A stretch of DNA of 36,655 bases, from the NCBI GenBank assembly GCA_040880365.1, contig JBBDIO010000106.1, positions 1 to 36,655 on the forward strand, in the 5' to 3' direction. Under the pieces are notes generated by a model, which was given only the letters and a program-made list of their open reading frames with translations, had not been told where the DNA came from and searched no databases. The stretch comes from JBBDIO01 sp040880365 (lineage in GTDB: Bacteria > Chloroflexota > Anaerolineae > Caldilineales > Caldilineaceae). Positions 32,506-36,655 of the stretch are shown one piece after another. A program made the position numbers and the translations under genes. The stretch's first letter is position 1. The number at the start of each line of letters is the position of its first letter.

Positions 32506-34227
32506 TCAGGCTTCATCGGCTTCCTGGCGCAGAATCAGGAAGATACTCAACGCCGATACCGTGAGCAGAATCAGGCTGGGCGCGGCCGCGCGGGTGAAGA
32601 AAGCTTCGTCGGTTGCGCTCCAGATTTGGGTGGCAAGTGTAGAAAAGCCCGACGGGCTGAGCAAAAGTGTGGCAGGCAGTTCCTTGATGGTGCTGAGAAA
32701 GACCAGGGCAAAGCCTGCCCACAGCCCAGGACGTAACAAGGGAATCAAGACCTTGTAGATCATGGCGCGCCGATTCAAACCCAGGCTGCGCGCCGCCTCT
32801 TCCATGCGCGGGCTAATCTGCATGAGACTGGCGCGAATCGTTCCCAGCCCTTCGGGCAGAAAGCGCACCACGTAGGCGAAGAGTAGCGTAAACAAGGTCT
32901 GGTAGAGCACGGGCGCATAGTTCGCGCCGAAAAAGACCAGGCTGATGGCAACTACAATCGCCGGCAGACCGTTGCCCACATAGACGGCACGCAATATCCA
33001 GCTGCTGAATGCGCCCGAATAGCGGGCGGTGAGATAGGCCAGCGGCATTGCCAGGAGAACACAGGCCAGCGCAGCCAGTGTGGCGGCTTGCAGACTGTTG
33101 AGTGTGGCCTGCAATACTGGTTGCAGCGATTCGCCCGCCAATATGCCTCGCACCAGCCAGTAGACGACGACGCCGGTCGGCATCAGGAGCGAGGCAGAAA
33201 CCACGGCCAGGCATAGTGCCAGCGCCGGCCATTTCCACTGGCCTAGCTCAATTTCATGTTGGCGGCGACCGACCCCTGTGCCCGCGCGGTAGTAGCGTTG
33301 CGTCCCTTGAAAACGCTGGGCGGCAAAGAGCAGAAAGATACTGACCAGGACCAAAACCAGGGCGAGCAAGGATGCCAGACTGCGGTCGAAACTGGTGAGG
33401 TATTGAATATAGATGGCGCGGGTAAAACTGTTGAACCGCAAAATTGCTACGGCGCCGAAATCGCTGAGTACATAGAGCGCGACCAACAAGCCACCGGCTG
33501 CCAACGACGGGCGCAGGCTGGGCAACGTGACGCGCCAAAAGGTTTGCCACGCGCCATAGCCCAGGCTGCGTGCGGCTTCTTCCGTGGCGGGATCCAGGCG
33601 TTGCAAGCCCGCGCGCACACTCAAAAACAGGTAGGGAAAGCTGAAAATAGTCAACGCCCAGACTGCGCCCGGCAAACCATAGATAGAAGGCAGCCGCTCG
33701 ATCCCCAAGGGCGCCAACCAGCCCTGAACAATACCGCGTGGTCCCATCATGGCGACCAACGCATAGGCGCCCACATAGCTGGGGATGACCAGCGGCAGCG
33801 CGCACAGCACGCTCCATATGCGTTTGCCCGGCAAATCGGTGCGCACCGTCAGCCAGGCCAGTGGAATGGAAAGCGCCAACGACAGCCCTGTCACCCAGAC
33901 AACCAGCACTACGCTGTTCCAGAAAATCTGGAGGGAACGGGGGTGAATCAGCAAATTCAACGCGGTGCCTATTCCCACGTTGCTGGCGCGCAGGAGCAAA
34001 TAGGCCAGCGGCAGGAGCAAAGCCGCGGCGATTCCGGTGCAGATAATTCCCAGCCACAATTTTCCCTGGGAAAGCTGGGTGGCACCAAAGACGCGGCGAC
34101 GCCAGGTTGGGGTGGATGCCTGTAAGTGGAGAATAGCCCCGCCTGGAGTGCTGCCGGTGCGCGGGGCAGACTTGCGCAAGGTAGAGTCGGGTGTGGCAGA
34201 ATCGGGCACGACGGACAGGGGTTGCAT
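32506..34227 (-). CDS. fbpB: Iron(III)-type ABC transporter permease (FbpB-like, two-domain)
   Basis: About 573 residues with roughly 12 membrane helices in two homologous halves. Each half has an EAA-loop match, ATEEAARSLGYGAWQTFWRVTLP and MEEAARSLGLNRRAMIYKVLIP, that docks on the ATPase. Fused permeases of this length are typical of FbpB/ThiP/PotB-like iron and thiamine importers. FVYVVRFLPEGLGTIRASL-like and TIKELPATLLLSP segments match iron permeases. The start is uncertain: I used the ATG at 34225-34227, just after the stop of the membrane-protein gene, while an ATG at 34243-34245 overlaps it. No periplasmic binding-protein gene (fbpA) is in the window, which is unusual for this operon type. 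Confidence 0.88.
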   Translation of the reverse strand: MQPLSVVPDSATPDSTLRKSAPRTGSTPGGAILHLQASTPTWRRRVFGATQLSQGKLWLGIICTGIAAALLLPLAYLLLRASNVGIGTALNLLIHPRSLQIFWNSVVLVVWVTGLSLALSIPLAWLTVRTDLPGKRIWSVLCALPLVIPSYVGAYALVAMMGPRGIVQGWLAPLGIERLPSIYGLPGAVWALTIFSFPYLFLSVRAGLQRLDPATEEAARSLGYGAWQTFWRVTLPSLRPSLAAGGLLVALYVLSDFGAVAILRFNSFTRAIYIQYLTSFDRSLASLLALVLVLVSIFLLFAAQRFQGTQRYYRAGTGVGRRQHEIELGQWKWPALALCLAVVSASLLMPTGVVVYWLVRGILAGESLQPVLQATLNSLQAATLAALACVLLAMPLAYLTARYSGAFSSWILRAVYVGNGLPAIVVAISLVFFGANYAPVLYQTLFTLLFAYVVRFLPEGLGTIRASLMQISPRMEEAARSLGLNRRAMIYKVLIPLLRPGLWAGFALVFLSTIKELPATLLLSPSGFSTLATQIWSATDEAFFTRAAAPSLILLTVSALSIFLILRQEADEA

Positions 34228-34231
34228 GGGA

Positions 34232-34744
34232 TTAACGGGCTTCATCCACGGCGCGCCGAATGCCATACGCGATCAGCGTCTGCGGCCACACCAGCCAGAT
34301 CAGGCCAATCAACGGCTGGAAGAGGGGGAAATAACCGTAGTCCTCACCAAAATGCCGCCAAACCGTACGCCCCACAACTTCCGGTTCCAGCAGGCTCCAG
34401 ATGCCGATGACCAGGGTCATGATCGTTTCAAAAGCCAGCACACCCACCGAAAGCCACCACGACCAGCGCCGACGATAGGCAAACCCCACTGTGGCAATCA
34501 GATAGAGAACCGCGGCCAGCGCACTCAACTGGACGGGGAAGTAGTCGACGATGTCGCTGCGAAAAAAGAGCTGGTAGCCTGCCCGCACACCGGTCGATAA
34601 CGCCAGCACGGGATATGAAACGGCAAGAATGTAGCCGGCCGGGCTAATCAGGCTTGCCCAGAGTTCTTCGGTTTCGCTCTTCTTTTCGGGCTGCGGATTC
34701 GTAATCCGTTTCTCGGCTGCGATCTTGGTACCCTCGATTTTCAT
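34232..34744 (-). CDS. Small four-helix membrane protein, unknown function
   Basis: 170 residues. After a charged, cytoplasmic-looking N-terminus of about 30 residues there are four hydrophobic segments (roughly 34-56, 70-92, 96-118 and 142-162) with short charged loops, including YRRRWSWW between the second and third. I recognise no family. The start ATG at 34742-34744 is the first good one; upstream readings use TTG and overlap flavodoxin. It lies between the flavodoxin and permease genes on one strand, so it probably belongs to the same transport operon. An accessory role in iron uptake is possible but based on context only. Confidence 0.75.
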   Translation of the reverse strand: MKIEGTKIAAEKRITNPQPEKKSETEELWASLISPAGYILAVSYPVLALSTGVRAGYQLFFRSDIVDYFPVQLSALAAVLYLIATVGFAYRRRWSWWLSVGVLAFETIMTLVIGIWSLLEPEVVGRTVWRHFGEDYGYFPLFQPLIGLIWLVWPQTLIAYGIRRAVDEAR

Positions 34745-34796
34745 AATTTGATCTGCATCGGGCGAACCAGACGCGTCTCCCACGCGTGCCCTGATT

Positions 34797-35351
34797 TCAG
34801 CTCGCAGGTTGGGAATCGGGCGCGATCCCAAATTCGCGGTCTAGTTGCTGCACCCATTGCGCAATGCGCACCTCCGATAGTTCGGGTTGGTTATCCACGT
34901 CTAGCATTAGCCCCAGAAAGCGCCCGTCCTCTACCGCCCACGACTGGTTGAACTGATAGCCGGCAGTAGGCCATGCCCCGACTAATCTTGCGCCGCGTGT
35001 GCGGACTTTATCTGCCAGAAAGAACAGCGCATCGCCAAAGGTGTCGGGATACCCCAGTTGATCGCCCAATCCAAAAACCGCCACTTGTTGGCCGTGCATG
35101 TCCAGATTGTCGAATTCCTCGAACACAAGCTCCCAATCTGCCTGGAGTTGTCCGTGATTCCAGGTTGGGATACCCAGAATCAGATGCTTGAAATCGGCCA
35201 TCTCTTCCAGGTAAAACTCGGCGATATCCAACAGCTCCACGGACCAGGCAGCAGCAGCGTGGGCGGTGATGGCGTGGAAGGTTTGTTGGATCTGAGCCGC
35301 AGCCCGCGCAGTTGTGCCGGTGCTGCTCCCATAAAATAGACCGATATTCAT
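34797..35351 (-). CDS. Long-chain flavodoxin
   Basis: 184 residues, long-chain type. The FMN phosphate loop is GLFYGSSTGTT (4-14), the isoalloxazine loops are IPTWNHGQLQADW and GLGDQLGYPDTFGDAL. The insert GAWPTAGYQFNQSWAVEDGRFLGLMLDVDNQPEL is diagnostic of IsiB/FldA-like long-chain forms. It carries electrons in place of ferredoxin when iron is short, in the cytoplasm. The ATG at 35351 gives the canonical N-terminus; the upstream 41 residues are not conserved. It lies first in a minus-strand run with the membrane protein, fbpB and fbpC, with a promoter at 35419-35447. This strongly suggests an iron-limitation operon. Confidence 0.95.
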   Translation of the reverse strand: MNIGLFYGSSTGTTARAAAQIQQTFHAITAHAAAAWSVELLDIAEFYLEEMADFKHLILGIPTWNHGQLQADWELVFEEFDNLDMHGQQVAVFGLGDQLGYPDTFGDALFFLADKVRTRGARLVGAWPTAGYQFNQSWAVEDGRFLGLMLDVDNQPELSEVRIAQWVQQLDREFGIAPDSQPAS

Positions 35352-35418
35352 CACGCGTTCAGTCTCGTGTCCAGGCTTGCAACACCCAGACTTACGAAAC
35401 TGTCCGCGATAAGGCCCA

Positions 35419-35447
35419 ATTGTATTTTTATGAACAGTTTCATACAA
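35419..35447 (-). promoter_or_regulatory. Candidate flavodoxin operon promoter with internal palindrome
   Basis: On the minus strand TTGTAT (35442-35447) and TACAAT (35419-35424) are 17 bp apart. The spacer overlaps the palindrome ATGAACAGTTTCAT-type sequence (35430-35443), in which ATGAA and TTCAT pair around four bases. Repressor sites over the spacer are common for metal regulators, but the sequence does not match the Fur consensus, so the regulator is unknown. Confidence 0.45.
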
Positions 35448-35489
35448 ATGCGCAAAGGGCGCAATGCCGACCATGCTGATCTCATGCCA

Positions 35490-36116
35490 TCATGTTGTCA
35501 CAGCTTCGACCGCGCAAAACTCCTGAATGCGCGCCAATAACCCGGCATAGTCGCGTGTGATGGGCAGGTCGGGATAGTCGTTGATTACTTTTTCGGGCGG
35601 GCAGAAGAGGGTTGCGCTATCGGCGAGTGTCAGCATGGGAATGTCGTTGTATGAATCGCCGACCGCCATGGTGCGAAAACCAAGTTCGCGAAAGGCTGCC
35701 AGCGCGCGCCCCTTGCCGTTCTCCAGGCGAAACTTATAGCCGGCCAGATTTCCGTCTTCGTCGATAATAAGATTGTGGGCGAAGATGGTGACAAAGCCCA
35801 ATTTTGGCAAAAGTGGCTGGAGTAGCTCGTAGTAGCTATCGGTAATCACGACAACTGGTAACAGACTGCGCGCCGCATTCAGAAACTCTAGTGCGCCGGG
35901 CAGCGCGTCCATCTCTGCAATGACTTCCTGCAACAACGAAATTCCAATGCCATTGGCCTTGAGAGTTGTCTGACGCATTTGCATGAGTTCGTCATAGTTG
36001 TCGATATCGCGAGTAGTCAGACGCAACGATTCAATGCCGGTGCGCTTGGCGACTTCGATCCAGATTTCGGGCAGCAATACACCTTCCAGGTCGGACGCTA
36101 AAATTGGCGGAGCCAT
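35490..36116 (-). CDS. thrH: ThrH-type phosphoserine phosphatase/homoserine phosphotransferase
   Basis: 208 residues, same length as Pseudomonas ThrH. HAD motif I is SDLEGVLLPEIWIEVAKRTG with Asp9 as nucleophile and Glu11 in place of the usual second Asp, a ThrH trait. LTTRDIDNYDELMQMR is the family cap; motif II is ITDSYYELLQPL and motif III GDSYNDIPML. It dephosphorylates phosphoserine and can pass phosphate to homoserine. ATG at 36114-36116 is chosen because the upstream reading starts at TTG. It lies before the flavodoxin operon, with a promoter between, so it is probably a separate unit. Serine and threonine metabolism role is by homology. Confidence 0.93.
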   Translation of the reverse strand: MAPPILASDLEGVLLPEIWIEVAKRTGIESLRLTTRDIDNYDELMQMRQTTLKANGIGISLLQEVIAEMDALPGALEFLNAARSLLPVVVITDSYYELLQPLLPKLGFVTIFAHNLIIDEDGNLAGYKFRLENGKGRALAAFRELGFRTMAVGDSYNDIPMLTLADSATLFCPPEKVINDYPDLPITRDYAGLLARIQEFCAVEAVTT

Positions 36117-36225
36117 TGTAAAAGCATTTTCTCCAATCGAACTATACAAAGTCTATAGTAAATATGGTAGCAAATTGATTATCCTGGCACACTTATCCTG
36201 ACAAGATGGCGGGTGTGTCGTCGTT

Positions 36226-36261
36226 AAACCATGTGCCAAACCATATGCCAAGCGGAGTGCC
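36226..36261. repeat. 12-bp tandem repeats in the downstream intergenic region
   Basis: AAACCATGTGCC (36226-36237) and AAACCATATGCC (36238-36249) differ at one base, and a third, diverged unit follows to 36261. A small inverted repeat GGTAGT/ACTACC lies at 36269-36287. The rest of 36117-36410 shows no gene or RNA I recognise. Confidence 0.6.
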
Positions 36262-36417
36262 AATCAGAGGTAGTCTACCAAACTACCAGGGGAGACCCCA
36301 AACCATTTCTGGGCTGGAATCGTTTTGATTTATGCAAAACAGACTGATTATTCGGTGGTAGGGTAGGCCCGATTCCGGGCTAGCGTTGCGTTTGAGGTCA
36401 ATGGGTTTGGCGGTTAC

Positions 36418-36446
36418 CGGACAAACTTGTAGAATGATTCTATACT
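36418..36446 (+). promoter_or_regulatory. Candidate rightward promoter
   Basis: CGGACA (36418-36423) and TATACT (36441-36446) are 17 bp apart, 4/6 and 5/6 matches. Three TTTA units follow at 10-bp spacing (36451, 36461, 36471). This would start a transcript with a leader of about 155 bases before the gene at 36610. Confidence 0.4.
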
Positions 36447-36479
36447 AAGATTTACATAGATTTACGACGGTTTAGAGGA

Positions 36480-36578
36480 ATGAAATTTGGGAAGATGTTC
36501 GGGCGACGCGACGTGCGTAGGCTCATTCCCCTATCAATCGGGCCTGGCATAGATTATTCGATGCCGCTACCTGCATAG
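36480..36578 (+). other. Possible 32-codon leader ORF
   Basis: AGAGGA precedes an ATG reading MKFGKMFGRRDVRRLIPL and 14 more codons to TAG. GGAATGA (36477-36483), overlapping the ribosome site, is complementary to TCATTCC (36523-36529), so a hairpin could hide the start. The peptide resembles nothing I know; it may be chance or a leader peptide for the gene at 36610. Confidence 0.2.
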
Positions 36579-36609
36579 TTTCACTGGCCCTCAGATTTTG
36601 TAAGGTATT

Positions 36610-36655
36610 ATGGACTCAAATTTGGAAGACGCTAAATTACACGATGGCCTGACAC
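36610..36655 (+). CDS. Start of an unidentified gene, cut by the window edge
   Basis: An ATG preceded by TAAGGTATT opens a frame reading MDSNLEDAKLHDGLT to the window end. Spacing from AAGG is about four bases. Fifteen residues are too few for any family call; the upstream promoter and leader make a real gene more likely. Confidence 0.35.
   Translation, partial: MDSNLEDAKLHDGLT

Noticed and set aside
33256..34125. A 289-codon frame opposite the permease gene
   Set aside because: It is Gln/Arg/Gly-rich without hydrophobic or domain patterns, the complement of leucine/alanine-rich membrane helices.
36117..36410. Search for a tRNA, small RNA or CRISPR in the AT-richer end of the window
   Set aside because: No tRNA-like arms or TTC loop and no regular 25-40 bp repeats with spacers; only short 12-bp tandem units.

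Overview
The window is about 36.6 kb of bacterial chromosome with ordinary genes and no phage, insertion sequence, CRISPR array or RNA gene that I could recognise. A run of ten N (11431-11440) shows it is scaffolded draft sequence. The gene content suggests a Chloroflexota member: a CrtB/CrtO/CrtYcd/CruF carotenoid set like that described for filamentous Chloroflexi, a B12-type MerR regulator and a GT35 glucan phosphorylase. This placement is inference from family resemblance; no marker gene was searched.

Layout. (1) 1-2183, minus: a GTP cyclohydrolase II fused to a RibD-type reductase, followed in the same reading frame by a BchC-like dehydrogenase cut by the window edge. (2) 2699-12476: a metabolic cluster with a LarA-like (DUF2088) protein overlapping a TIM-barrel isomerase, an aldo/keto reductase, a stand-alone molybdenum hydroxylase large subunit, a PLP D-cysteine desulfhydrase-like enzyme, two SDR proteins and, beyond the assembly gap, a second aldo/keto reductase. 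(3) 12766-24468: a light-response and carotenoid island. On the minus strand it reads carH-like regulator, TIGR01777 SDR, SRPBCC protein, photolyase remnant, crtO, crtYcd, VOC protein, cruF, carotenoid desaturase remnant, alpha/beta hydrolase, folK and folE. crtB is divergent from the regulator. (4) 24597-31174, minus: acyl-CoA dehydrogenase and CaiB-type CoA-transferase, then glgP and zwf. (5) 31284-35351, minus: flavodoxin, a small membrane protein and FbpB/FbpC-type ABC transporter parts, which look like an iron-limitation operon. (6) 35490-36116: a ThrH-type phosphatase, then about 540 bases without a recognisable complete gene.

The most interesting signal is regulatory. A TTGTGCAAA or TTGTACAAA motif, mostly in 11-bp-spaced direct copies, recurs at four promoters of the island: carH, crtB, crtO and an internal promoter before folK-folE. 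This is the layout known for cobalamin/light-controlled CarH operators. It implies that one B12 photoreceptor controls carotenoid and pterin genes together. Between these genes lie fragments of a photolyase C-terminus and of a carotenoid desaturase N-terminus, so the island seems to have lost parts. Its photoreceptor carries a C-terminal extension of about 240 residues and a Phe where Thermus CarH has the light-state His ligand.
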